Below the pieces are notes generated by a model. That model was not told the DNA's origin and ran no database searches. It worked only from the letters and a program-made list of their open reading frames with translations. From positions 16,996,001-17,060,000 of the forward strand of contig CM049395.1 of the NCBI GenBank assembly GCA_026929865.2: a stretch of 64,000 bases of DNA. Direction: 5' to 3'. A program made the translations under genes and the position numbers. Below are positions 12,344 through 22,627 of the stretch, in pieces (positions within the stretch are counted from its first letter, which is position 1; every line of letters starts with the position of its first letter). The DNA comes from Hyperoplus lanceolatus. Its lineage: Eukaryota > Chordata > Actinopteri > Uranoscopiformes > Ammodytidae.

Positions 12344-12345
12344 TT
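12280..12345. repeat. TAG trinucleotide microsatellite
   Basis: A long run of TAG/AGT units that begins with an inverted TAC stretch. The orthologous position in the element at 18947-19414 (near 19130) has only a few units, so the run expanded in this copy. Confidence 0.9.
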
Positions 12346-13168
12346 GCTCATTTAGGAGGATATTACATCACTAAGTGTCATAGCGCATCCATTACTTCAC
12401 CTCCGAGCGCGTAAATCTTCAACAAAATGTGCAGATACTGTCAAAATCGGTTCCAGGGAGTATATAGGGATTATTAACGTTTTTTTTTATTTCTTTTTTG
12501 AATTTTTTTTTTATTTAAAAAATAAAAAAATTAATGTTGTTTTTGATGGTGTGTTTTTCAGGAACGAATATTCGAATATTCGCTCGGAAAAACCAACAAA
12601 TATTCGAAGCCTGAAAAATGGCATTCGGGCCAGCCCTACTGCGCATGCACACCACACAAGTGCGATTTGTTAAAAGTGGCGACAGAAGGGCAGAGAGCAG
12701 CAAACCCATATGACCTGCACTGGCTTTGTGTCTGTTTACGTTTTTGTATGAGAGCTGAATTCCAAGTCATACTTTTTGCACAGTTTGTTGAAATGACATA
12801 GAAAATAATAGAATAGAAATCCTATAGAAACATGATTCACAAGAGTAGAAAGAAAATTAAACTGAATCGGTTTAGTTTTTACATACTTCTATATTGTGTT
12901 GAAAGCTGCATTGATTATTGCACTGTTCATAGAAAGTCATATTTGTGATTAGGTAATTCATCTGTTGATTGTATTTAATGATCATCACAAAAGTAGGAAG
13001 TGATTAGCAAACTCTGAGTAGCACACTCAGATGTGTATATAAATATACTTTTGAAAATCACACATAGGTATGTTCGTAAAAAAAATTGCATCGAGATGCA
13101 TTGAGAATCGATTTTGGATCGAATCGTTGACCTCGGAATCGAATCGTGAGGTGCCAAGAGATTCCCAA

Positions 13169-13573
13169 CGCATCCATCTAGTGAGGTAGCGGCATCATAA
13201 CCATCAACTGGTTAAATCCTATACTGAACTATAAATCAAGTCCCACGCCGTAGGCATCTGCAGCAAGAGCTGTGGAACAACTCAACAGAGGCTCATACAT
13301 TTGGCTAAAGTGTTATAAGTAGTAAAGTGAAATATTGAAATCCTCCAAGCTGTGAATATATCACACTAAATATGAATATATATATGCAATTCTGAAAAGA
13401 GCCATCTACCAAAAAAAATAGATGAGAAATTGACATTAAAGGGAGAATATGATCTCTGACTTTGGAGGAAAAAAAAGCAGACAGGCATGTAGAATAAGAG
13501 ATGTAGATGGGTAAGGAAAGAGACGACAATTTTTTTTCTGAAAAAAATGTTCCGGTTGACGACAAACCATCAT
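13169..13573. other. No gene recognised
   Basis: The minus-strand frame at 13305-13565 is AT-rich and shows no family motif. Confidence 0.4.
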
Positions 13574-13942
13574 CAGGGCTCCAGTCCAGACTAATGTTTT
13601 AATTGGTTTCAGTGGTGGACCTTACTTTTTTTTTTTTTTTTAGGTGCACCAGCACATATTTAAGGTGCATCCATCCCATGTAAATCAAATTTTGTAAATC
13701 GCTGTAAAAAGGAGTATATGCTTATTAAATCGTTTTACTTTTATCACAGCGCATTCAACAAAGAATTGTGATGAAAGAAGGTTAAAGTGCTTTTTTTAAG
13801 TACTTGAAACACTCAAAAAATTAATAGATAAAACAAATATGTGTAAGTAAGAACTTAAACATAACTTCTTCATTGACATGCTCCACCTATACTATGTGAG
13901 CAAGTCCAGAGTGCGACCAAAACAGTCATACTCTGGAGCCCT
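13574..13942. mobile_element. Possible MITE, CAGGGCTCCAG ends
   Basis: Starts CAGGGCTCCAGTCCAGAC and ends ACTCTGGAGCCCTA, giving an inverted terminal match of about 10 bp. The phrase GAGTGCGACCAAAA inside fits a known style of fish hAT-type MITE. The flanks do not show a clean 8-bp duplication, so the boundaries are tentative. Confidence 0.5.
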
Positions 13943-14379
13943 AATTATGGTAAAAGGCAAATGTGTTACAAACAAGGCCATCAGATGTCTTCACAAGGCA
14001 ATGATTTATTAAACTTAACACAAGACTCCCCATGTGGCTCATTTGCACCATGGTAACTGTGGTTGTTTACAACAGCAGTGTATTTCCAGGAGTAAATCAC
14101 GTGAAAGAGAATACAGAGCCCAGTTTGTGCTGTGTCCAAAATGTGTGTGTGAGGGATAATGTGAGTTGAGAAGTGGGAGTGAAGTGAACAGTGGGGAAAA
14201 GGTTAAGCAAACATCCAGCACCAACAAGTGATAGTATCGGGAAAAAATATGAACTTTGTATTGTAGTTTTATTGCTATGCTGGATATAACTAAATGGAGA
14301 TATTTGACTATCGGTGGAATGTAGCAGGCTACCTTACCACTGCCTTATGTTTTCAGCAAAAATACCAGCATTGATTGAG
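13943..14379. other. No gene recognised
   Basis: Unassigned sequence with short random frames only. Confidence 0.4.
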
Positions 14380-14381
14380 TA

Positions 14382-15327
14382 GGGGAGAACGGGGTAATTT
14401 GTCACATGGGTTGGATGTCACATTCGTTATATCTCGCCACCACAGCGCGCTAGCTCTGAAATGTTGATATAAAAAAGGTCCAGAATTGGGATCAGAGGTC
14501 ACATACATAGACTTCCTTGGAGGAAGACAGCTGCATTTCAGGTGAGAGGATGTTTTGTGTTTTTCATGTCAAATTCAAAATATTTTGCTTCTCAGTATTT
14601 TTCTTCTAGGCTTTTACACAATGGGTTTATAACAAAACACTTGTTACCCTCAGAAAGTGTGAAGGGTAAGCTATAGTTTACATTGTTGTTAGCAAGCTAA
14701 TTAGTTGTCAGATGGTTGTTGGCCTTGATGCTAGCAAGAAATTCAGGTTGGGGTTGGTCGTCAAATTTTTTGGGGGGTTGGTTGTCACATGTTATCTCAA
14801 GGCTGCAGCCAGAAAAGGAACCCAATAACGAAATAAATTGTCAAGCTGTATCCTCACTGACACCCCAGAGAAGGAAATAATAGAGCAGGAAAAGGCAGCT
14901 AGCAAGCAAAAGAAAAAAGGGCAACAAAATCAAAACATCCCAGTGCATCCCAAACTAGACCAGCTGCCAAGGCTACAGTAAGTTATGTAGGCCTATTTGT
15001 CAACTTGACAATGCAATTAAACTTTCAAATTTGGTTCTGCCTCATTGCCTTCTTTTTAAGATTTTTCCCATTAAGATAACATTGTGACAAACAACCCCAT
15101 AGTGTGTGACAACCGACCCCTTGATGGGGTTGGTTGTCACAATGTGTCAGAGTGTCTTTGATGGTAAATTACTTCTTCATTACAATAGGTTGGAAAAAAA
15201 GAGAGACACACATTTCAAGCCAACACCTTAAGCTTCAATTTAATGTAGGAATGGCTATTGACAGATGTTTTGGTGATGAGCAATTCTCACTAGAGTAAAA
15301 AGTGTGCCTACTTACCCCGTTCTCCCC
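14382..15327. mobile_element. Mariner-like MITE, GGGGAGAACGGGGTAA ends, TA target
   Basis: The left end GGGGAGAACGGGGTAA and right end TTACCCCGTTCTCCCC are a perfect 16-bp inverted repeat, each bounded by TA (14380-14381 and 15328-15329). That fits a Tc1/mariner-type insertion at a TA dinucleotide. Inside, GTTGGTTGTCACA-type phrases recur in both orientations (near 14412, 14780, 15105 and 15130). There is no transposase frame. Confidence 0.75.
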
Positions 15328-15556
15328 TATATATACTGTGTGTCAGCGTATTGTCATCTTATCAGATGTTATGGCCCATTTTTTTATTTTTGTTCTAGAA
15401 GCTAAAATGTGGTTACGAGATGAATCTGCAGGAGGTGGAAGGAAGATGTATTTTTTATGTGATAGGATATGCCCAAGAAAAAAAAACTATACTAGCAATA
15501 ACTGATCAGTAGGGATGGGAATTTACTCTCTTTAATATCTGATCAGAAGTGTGTCT

Positions 15557-15651
15557 ACTTCAGGTCACTCCCCTCTCTGCCCCATTTCAACTCTGTCTAC
15601 ACTATCAATAAAGCATAAAAATGCCAAAAAAAATATCTTAAAAAAAAAAAG
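15557..15651 (+). mobile_element. SINE 3' fragment, plus strand
   Basis: CAACTCTGTCTACACTATC followed by AATAAAGCATAAAAATGCC and an A-rich tail matches the tail of the SINE family (compare the minus strand of 41564-41727). The head is absent, so this is a 5'-truncated copy. Confidence 0.65.
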
Positions 15652-17214
15652 AAGTATGACTACTTTCTTTTTTCTTGCCTTTAGAGGTCTGCATGATAGC
15701 GGATGCCCGAAGGACCTGCAGGTCCCCTCAGTTACTTGTGGCGCAGTTTTTTTTCTCATATTTCTGCAGGTTGGTGCAGATGATCAGGTTAACAACGTAT
15801 GGATATTAGGATGTTATAGTCTTTTTAACACAGTCAGACTCAGTGCCTTAGCTCAGCTGTTTCTCACGGGATTAACCCATTGATGACTATTGCAATCTAG
15901 GATGCATGTCCTTAATGCCTGAGGGTTTTCTGAAAAAATAGTACAAATTGTCAAGTCTACCAAAACCTTAATATCTAAGTCTGCGTAGCACATAGAAACA
16001 TGAAATAAAATACATTGAAAAGTTAAGGTTCACAGTTTTTATTTAAACATGCTCCCCTTGCGCTTACAAACCAACACATTTTTCTAAAAATCGTCAAAAT
16101 TAGATGGGGGAGAAAAAAAAGAATAAATAATGTAAAATATTTAAAAATAATGTGCTAAATGAGGTTATAATCCTGCTTCCTTGTAGCATGGATAGTAGTG
16201 ACTGAGTGTGCAGTGGAGGGATAAAGATAGACAGATATAGGAAGGAGAAGATAGCTTTATTTTATTATTTAGTTCAGTTCACACTGGCACCATAAATCCG
16301 ACTTCCCAGTACAACTGGAACGCAGACTGACTCCTGCTGTCGGGAGTCGATCAGCTGGTCCAAACGGCATACCACGGAAATGAAAACAAAACTGAAACTT
16401 AACTATCGCCTGGCTGGGTTGAATTTGAGTTGGAGCAGCAAAATATAGCCTAAATTCATAAATATTGTTAATAAATAGATGCAATGTGTTGTGTGATTTT
16501 CGTCAGTAGCCTATAGTAGACCTTGATTCTGCGCTCCGAACGCCACTAACTGTTCTGTAATACACTATCGCCGACACTGCTGGCGTATTTTTTTTATTAT
16601 TATTTTGTATTTATTTATTTTTAATTTTTTTGATTGGCGTGATTTTCGGCAAACCACACAACTTTTGGGTGGTCACGTGGTCTTAAAAAATCAACAAAAC
16701 CCACCTCATGTGTATTTGAACCAGTGATGGTGCATTCTATGTTGTGCACGCCATGAAAATTAGATAAAGAAACTATGCTGCGTTACGCAGCATCAGGCAG
16801 GAGATACAATGTGGCATCGCGCAGCAGCCGTCATCAATGGGTTAAACACCACCTGAATAAATATTGTTACTAAAAACTATTAATTTGTTGCGTGACTTGC
16901 GTTAGTACTTAAAGTAGCCGTACAACATCATCAGCGGCTTGGTTTTGGGACACCTTTGCCATTGTAGGCCTGTTGCTGAGTATAGCGAGCCACTACCTGT
17001 CTCTGTCCTGTCAAATTACATTTCCACATGGTCGAGGCTTTATGGGTTGTGTTTTATTTTGACAAGGCCTACAATTAGAGTTCATTACAGTTGATTTTAT
17101 TTTTTTTATTTTACTAAGCGGCCAATGCAATCTGGTCCGACTACTTACCTTTATGGACTAAAAGGGGGCAGCCCTGATACTCATAAATTCTCGTAGTGAC
17201 ACTCGGGAACAACC
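15652..17214. other. No gene recognised
   Basis: AT-rich sequence. Frames at 15551-15883 and 16269-16484 show no recognisable domain. Confidence 0.4.
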
Positions 17215-17654
17215 ATTAGCCCCTTTTACACAGCCAGTGAAAGCCAGGAATATGCTGGAATTTCGGCCCTCCGCCCTGCTGTATAAATGCGACCGTTGCG
17301 GAACGGGGGAAGAAGAGATTATTCCGGGAATTTTACTACCTCGGGGGGTAGTAAGATTGCCGACACAATCAGTTCCACCTCTCTATATAAATGCGGCCAG
17401 CTTGTTGTTGCGGAACAGGGGGGCGTTTGACGTTCCATAGCCTACGTTCTAAACATGCAACCATGTTAGCAGTTGAAGGAAGTGTGTTTAACATTAACCA
17501 CGACGGCCTGATGTCCAGTAAAAATCACCAAATAAAAGGAACGGCGTATAATCTAGCTGGTCATAAGGTCCGCTGCTCAATACAAACCCCCACGCTTCAT
17601 TTTGCAGAGTGTATGAGTCTATTTCTGCCCGGGGGAAGTTGTACAGTGAATGGG

Positions 17655-17685
17655 AAAGCTAGGCTAGGCTAGGCTAAGCTAGGCT
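17655..17685. repeat. GGCTA pentamer tandem repeat
   Basis: Short run of AGGCT/GGCTA units with one A-for-G change, inside the element at 17218-18278. Confidence 0.8.
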
Positions 17686-17833
17686 GCGACCGGATCGCCG
17701 CTATTATTATCCTAAGTCTGAGCGTATAATATATCCACACTATATTTCTGTCTACAGTAACTTGACTTCACACACTGTGTGTATGTGTATTTGTATGTCT
17801 AAATGGCAGAGCACTGCTCTCAAAGAGACTCGC

Positions 17834-17834
17834 T

Positions 17835-17867
<33 letters not shown>

Positions 17868-17871
17868 ACGC

Positions 17872-17901
<30 letters not shown>
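17834..17901. repeat. CA microsatellite with CG interruptions
   Basis: (CA)n interrupted by ACGCAC units. The cysteine-valine repeat protein read from its opposite strand is an artefact of this repeat. Confidence 0.95.
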
Positions 17902-17902
<1 letters not shown>

Positions 17903-18281
17903 GAGGTGACGCAGTGAGCAGAGTGATGTTGTCAGTTTGGTTAACTGTCCCATAGATGTTGGACTCAGCGCATAGCACATCACGGGGACAGTAAAATACG
18001 GCCCTCTTAGTGCAAGGCCCAGCACTTCTGCTCTCAATTCACCGGCCAGTGTTGTTGTTGTAAAGCAGCTGACCGGCGCGGCGCTAAATGTTTACGTCAC
18101 ACCTGACGCTGCTTACAAGCACCTCTTTCATTCCGGAACGCTGTGTAAAAGGGGCTACTGATGCGCCAACTTGCCGGCGTTGCTTGGTTCTGTGTAAATA
18201 ACACCTAACCAAGCAGAGCCTGCGAATTGCTGCTCTTTCGTTCCGTCAATATGCCGCAATCTCTGTGTAAAAGGGGCTATT

Positions 18282-18632
18282 GATTCTGGAAAGCTACCAT
18301 GTTTGAGTGACAATGCTGTTTGAAGCCCCGCTTGTTGACTCGGCCTCTGTGAAGCAGCTGCTGGAAGAGAGAGAGGCAGTTATTTGAGGTTAATGGTTGT
18401 CCATGCCATGCCCTCTCTCTAGTTAGACATTCACATGGCAACACCTCAACTATCCATGGTACTAATGGCAGTGCAGTATATTAGTCACTCAGCAGTAGCT
18501 TGAACTCACATAGCTAAGACTCCTGACTCCGCACAGGTGCAGAACCAGTGTTCACTGTGGGGTTTTTGTTGCTGTATTACAGATAATTGCAGTCATTTGT
18601 GAAAATAGTAGGTTAGTAGGAAATCTAGAAAA
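18282..18632. other. No gene recognised
   Basis: Unassigned sequence between a DNA element and a SINE. Confidence 0.4.
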
Positions 18633-18815
18633 ATATATTTTTCTTTTTTGTGGCATTTTTCTTTTTTTATTAGACAGTTTTGGAGAGACAGAGTTAAAAT
18701 GGGGCAAAGAGGGGAGGACATGCAGAGAACTGACCACGAGTCAGATTTGATTCCGGGTCTGCTGCAAGGCCTGAGCCTTGGGGACGCTCTAACCACTACA
18801 CCGCGAGTGCTAACC
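18633..18815 (-). mobile_element. SINE, minus strand
   Basis: On the plus strand the order is T-rich tail, GAGAGACAGAGTTAAAATGG, ACATGCAGAGAACTG and then a tRNA-like head ending GCTCTAACCACTACACCGCG. This is the reverse of the SINE family seen at 3616 and 41564. It is moderately decayed. Confidence 0.65.
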
Positions 18816-18946
18816 CAAAGATCTATTATTCAATAAACTAATTTAATGGTTTAAAATGTTCAGAGAAATAATATGTTGACTAAATGTATATTTGGATTTC
18901 AGTGTTCAGTAAAAATCCTGCCTGGCATGCTGCCTATACGGGAATG

Positions 18947-19414
18947 TAGGGCTGGCCCGAATTATTCGAATACTCGTTCAGAAAATTAGTATTCAGAGCT
19001 TAAATTAGTATTCGGAGCTTCGTTTTTTTATTTTTTTATTTTTTCAAAAAAAAAAATTGCAAGAAGCTAGTACTGCAATATAATGTCATCAAATAATTTT
19101 ATATTTGGATATAAAAGTTAGTAATATTGTAGTAGTAGTAGTAGTATTGCTCATTTAGGAGGATATTACATCACTAAGTGTCATAGCGCATCCATTACTT
19201 CAACTCCGAGCGCGTAAATCTTCAACAAAATTTGCAGATACTGTCAAAATCGGTTCCAGGGAGTATATAGGGATTATTAACGTTTTTTTTTTAATTAAAA
19301 AAAATAATAATGTTGTTTTTGATGGTGTGTTTTTCTGGAACGAATATTCGAATATTCGCTCGGAAAAACCAACAAATATTCGAAGCCTGAAAAATGGCAT
19401 TCGGGCCAGCCCTA
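18947..19414. mobile_element. hAT-type MITE, TAGGGCTGGCCCGAAT ends (copy 3)
   Basis: Perfect 8-bp duplication CGGGAATG (18939-18946 and 19415-19422) around TAGGGCTGGCCCGAATTATT and GCATTCGGGCCAGCCCTA. At 468 bp this is the shortest member of the family and shows what copy 2 looked like before its nested insertion. Confidence 0.9.
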
Positions 19415-19551
19415 CGGGAATGCATACTAAACAACACACAAAATACTGAGGCGAGTAAATGGTGTCTTCATCTTATTCTATTACTCGCACTAAAAAAAAA
19501 AAAAAAAAAAACATACACAACAAACAGTGGTAGACAAAGAACTGCTTACTA

Positions 19552-21169
19552 CACTCAACAAAAATATAAACGCAACACTTTTGTTTTTGCTCCCATTTGT
19601 CATGAGATGGACTTAAAGATCAAAAATTCATTCCAGATACACAATATTACCATTTCTCTCAAACATTGTTCACAAATCTGTCTAAATGAGTGATAGTGAG
19701 CACTTCTGCTTTGCTGAGATAATCCATCCCACCTCACAGGTGTGCCACATCAAAATGCTGATCTGACATCATGATTAGTGCACAGGTGTGCCTTAGACTG
19801 TCCACAATAAAAGGCCACCCTGAAATGTGCAGTTTTGTCTCACAGCAAAATGCCACAGATGCCAAAAGCATTGAGGGAGCGTGCAATTGGCATGTTGACA
19901 GCAGGAATGTCAACCAGATCTGTTGCTCGTGCATTGAATGTTCATTTCTCCACCATAAGCCGTCTCCAAAGGCGTTTCAGAGAATATGGCAGTACATACA
20001 ACCGGCCTCACAACCGCAGACCATGTGTAACCACACCAGCCCAGGACCTCCACATCCAGCAGGTTCACCTCCAAGATTGTCTGAGACAGCTGCTGAAACA
20101 ATTGGTTTGCATAACCAAACAATTTCAGCACAAACTGTCAGAAGCCGTCTCAGGGAAGCTCAACTGCATGCTCGTCGTCCTCATCGGGGTCTTGACCTGA
20201 CTCCAGCTCGTCGCAGTAACAGACTTGAGTGGGCAAATGCTCACATTCGATGGCATCTGGCACGTTGGAGAGGTGTTCTCTTCACGGATGAATCTCGGTT
20301 TACATTGTTCAGGGCAGATGGCAGACAGCGTGTGTGGCATTGTGTGGGTGGGCGCTTTGCTGGTGTCAATGTTGTGGATCGAGTGGCGCATGATGGTGGT
20401 GGGGTTATGGTATGGGCAGGCATCTGTTATGGACGAAGAACACAGGTGCATTTTATTGATGGCATTTTGAATGCACAGAGATACTGTGATGAGATCCTGA
20501 GGCCCATTGTTGTGCCATACATCCACGAACATCACCTCACGTTTCAGCAAGATAATGCACGGCCCCATGTTGCAAGGATCTGTACACAATTCTTGGAAGC
20601 GGAAAATGTCCCAGTTCTTGCATGGCCAGCATACTCACCGGACATGTCACCCATTGAGCATGTTTGGGATGTGCTTGACCGGCGTATACGACAGCGTGCA
20701 CCACTTCCCACTAATATCCAGAAACTTCGCACAGCCATTGAAGAGGAGTGGACCAACATTCCACAGGCCACAATTGACAATCTGATAAACTTTATGCGAA
20801 GAAGATGTGTTGCACTGCATGAGGCAAATGGTGGTCACACCAGATACTAACTGGTTCTGAGTCCCCAGACCCCCAATAAAGCAAAAAAATGCACATTTCA
20901 GAGTGGCCTTTTATTGTGGACAGTCTAAGGCACACCTGTGCACTAATCATGATGTCAGATCAGCATCTTGATGTGGCACACCTGTGAGGTGGGATGGATT
21001 ATCTCAGCAAAGCAGAAGTGCTCACTATCACACATTTAGACAGATTTGTGAACAATGTTTGAGAGAAATGGTACAATTGTGTATCTGGAATGACATTTAG
21101 ATCTTTAAGTCCATCTCATGAAAAATGAGAGCAAAAACAAAAGTGTTGCGTTTATATTTTTGTTGAGTG
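19552..21169 (+). mobile_element. Full-length Tc1-like transposon (copy 1)
   Basis: Begins CACTCAACAAAAATATAAAC, ends with the inverted GTTTATATTTTTGTTGAGTG, and is bounded by TA (19550-19551 and 21170-21171). The inverted repeats are long, roughly 280 bp on each side. The element moves by cut-and-paste at TA sites. Sister copies are at 39696 (truncated) and 61149 (full length). Its transposase is frameshifted, so it could move only if another copy supplied the enzyme. Confidence 0.95.
19850..20850 (+). pseudogene. Tc1 transposase, frameshifted
   Basis: The natural start is the ATG at 19850 (MPQMPKALRE); the N-terminal helix-turn-helix is intact. Compared with the copy at 61447, 13 bases are missing near 20087. 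The lost stretch is one copy of a 7-bp direct repeat CTGAGAC plus its 6-bp spacer, as replication slippage would produce. After the break the catalytic half continues in another frame to 20850. It keeps all three catalytic residues, in FTDESRF, QQDNARPH and SPIEHVWD (Glu codon 20656-20658). Confidence 0.9.
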
Positions 21170-21171
21170 TA

Positions 21172-22018
21172 TTTAGCCTCAGGCCCTGTTCTTTCACAAA
21201 TTTTCATTCTTTCTTATTTTTCAGTTAGTATTTTGGTAGAAAATCAAGCTTACTTAAAGCAGCATATTCATCCCCTTTCTCTGTTTACATTCTGGATTCA
21301 GATAAAACCCAATATTATCGTTGATTGATGGTGAAAATATTTAACATTCAAGATTATAGGAATTCAGTTGGTACAGTTTTCAGCAGTGTCTGTCACAAGT
21401 GCATTCCCAGCCTGAATTTAGTTACTTATTTTTTATTTTAGTTTATAAATGATATATTTATATTATTATAGTATCAATAATTAATAATAACCTAAGATTG
21501 TTGTGAATGAACCAGTACATAATGTGCACTCACAAACAATCCTAAGATGTATCTGTCTTTGTTCTGACATGAAGGTGTTTGATTGTGTTCAGAAAAAGTG
21601 ACATAGCTTCAGTCAAAAATCTTTATAGTGGGTGTTGGACACATGATTGGAAAAAAACTGCGCTGTAAATTGTTACAGCAATGGGTTTTACATCTAATTG
21701 ATGGCCCATTCATTTTCTCCTTGTTCCATGTAGACCTGGCTTTAGTGTCTCAGGAAGAGTGTACAGAACATTGTCTGTTTAAAACTCACTCTTCTCATGT
21801 TACTTGTGTAGTAGTACCAGGTACTGTCTTCATCTTTGCAAGCTTCCTTTTGTTCTTTTTGGAAGTGTTTGTTGTAGCTGTGGCAAATTCAAGCGTGAAA
21901 AGGAGAACGCACATCATTTTGGTTTAGCTCAGTGGTGTCTTTACAGTTTCAGTTTATAGGCTTGACTTAAAGTCTGACTTAAGTCAAGCTAACAGGAGAG
22001 AGCCGGTCACACTAATTA
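21172..22018. other. No gene recognised
   Basis: The plus-strand frame at 21628-21927 has no family motif. AT-rich, no repeat boundaries seen. Confidence 0.4.
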
Positions 22019-22093
22019 TTAGGGGTGTAACGGTACACTAAAGTCACAGTTCGGTACGTACCTCGGTTTTGAAGTCACGGTACAGTACGGTAC
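22019..22093. mobile_element. hAT-like terminus cut by an LTR
   Basis: TAGGGGTGTAACGGTACAC is a terminus common in fish hAT-type elements. The sequence is interrupted after 75 bp, where the LTR at 22094 starts. The other half is not found to the right of the retrotransposon. Confidence 0.55.
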
Positions 22094-22596
22094 TGTAGTG
22101 AAGAGGAGGTTCTACTGGAGCCACAAACCACCAGGAAACAAGGGTTTAATTTACTTGACTTTATTTTGCAAGTAAAGTTATTTTGTGTTGATTGTCATGA
22201 TGATTGCCATGATGATTGCCATGGTTCTAAACAGAAAGAAAGATGGATTATGATCTCTCTAGTGACAAACATAAAGATGGCCTTTAAATCATATGAAATA
22301 CTTAAACATTTCAGTACTTCAAACATAACTTAACGAGTAAAGATTAGCCAATAAACTATCACAATCATATATCAAACAAACAATAATCCAATAAGTAAAA
22401 AGGTAACTTACATTGAATGATAAATCAAAAGACACACGGCAAACATCTTCACACACTCACTTGTGGTGAGAATGTGGTGTGAACAAAGGGAGAAGGCCTC
22501 ACTAGGCCTCTATTTATAGTGGGAGGAGCAATCAATTATCCAGAATCACCACTTGGTGTCTCTTGTGGAGGTGAGGTGAAGCTGCAGTTTCTAACA
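22094..22596 (-). repeat. 3' LTR of the BEL/Pao element
   Basis: Bounded by TG and CA on the plus strand (TGTAGTGAAG...TTTCTAACA). On the minus strand it carries a TATA box (ACTATAAATAGAGG near 22505-22520) and an AATAAA signal near 22165, in the expected promoter-then-polyadenylation order. A G-rich tract directly before it on the minus strand (GGGGGCGGC) could serve as the polypurine primer. No second LTR is present, so the exact limits cannot be checked against a partner. Confidence 0.65.
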
Positions 22597-22627
22597 GCCG
22601 CCCCCGGATTTGTGCAGCAAATGCGTG

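Larger units (their letters stand above)
10700..12638. mobile_element. hAT-type element, TAGGGCTG(G)CCCGAAT ends (copy 2)
   Basis: Begins TAGGGCTGCCCCGAATTATT and ends GCATTCGGGCCAGCCCTA, with the perfect 8-bp duplication CTGCGCAT (10692-10699 and 12639-12646). Outside its nested insertion (10839-12217) it matches the short copy at 18947-19414. It contains a TAG-type trinucleotide repeat. No transposase. Confidence 0.88.
10553..13168. mobile_element. Outer hAT-like element of a three-level nest
   Basis: The left end TAGGGGTGGGAAAAATAATA is followed by AATCG-rich sequence with GAATCGATTC. The right part near 13085-13168 is the inverted counterpart, with ATCGAATCG repeats and GAGATTCCCA. The middle is filled by the element at 10700-12638. 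The expected 8-bp duplication is not visible because the extreme right end has decayed, so the right limit is approximate. Confidence 0.5.
17218..18278. mobile_element. Non-autonomous DNA element, AGCCCCTTTTACACAG ends, 3-bp TSD
   Basis: Starts AGCCCCTTTTACACAG and ends CTGTGTAAAAGGGGCT, flanked by ATT on both sides (17215-17217 and 18279-18281). A second internal copy of the right terminus ends at 18156, so the right end is duplicated. A 3-bp target and this terminus fit a PIF/Harbinger-type MITE, but no transposase is present to confirm it. The interior contains a GGCTA pentamer run and a long CA repeat. Confidence 0.6.

Noticed and set aside
17834-18037. Cysteine-valine repeat protein on the minus strand
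   Set aside because: Translation of a CA microsatellite.
20125-20589. Minus-strand frames across the Tc1 copies (also 40052-40678 and 61507-62199)
   Set aside because: Antisense of the transposase; they recur only because the transposon recurs.
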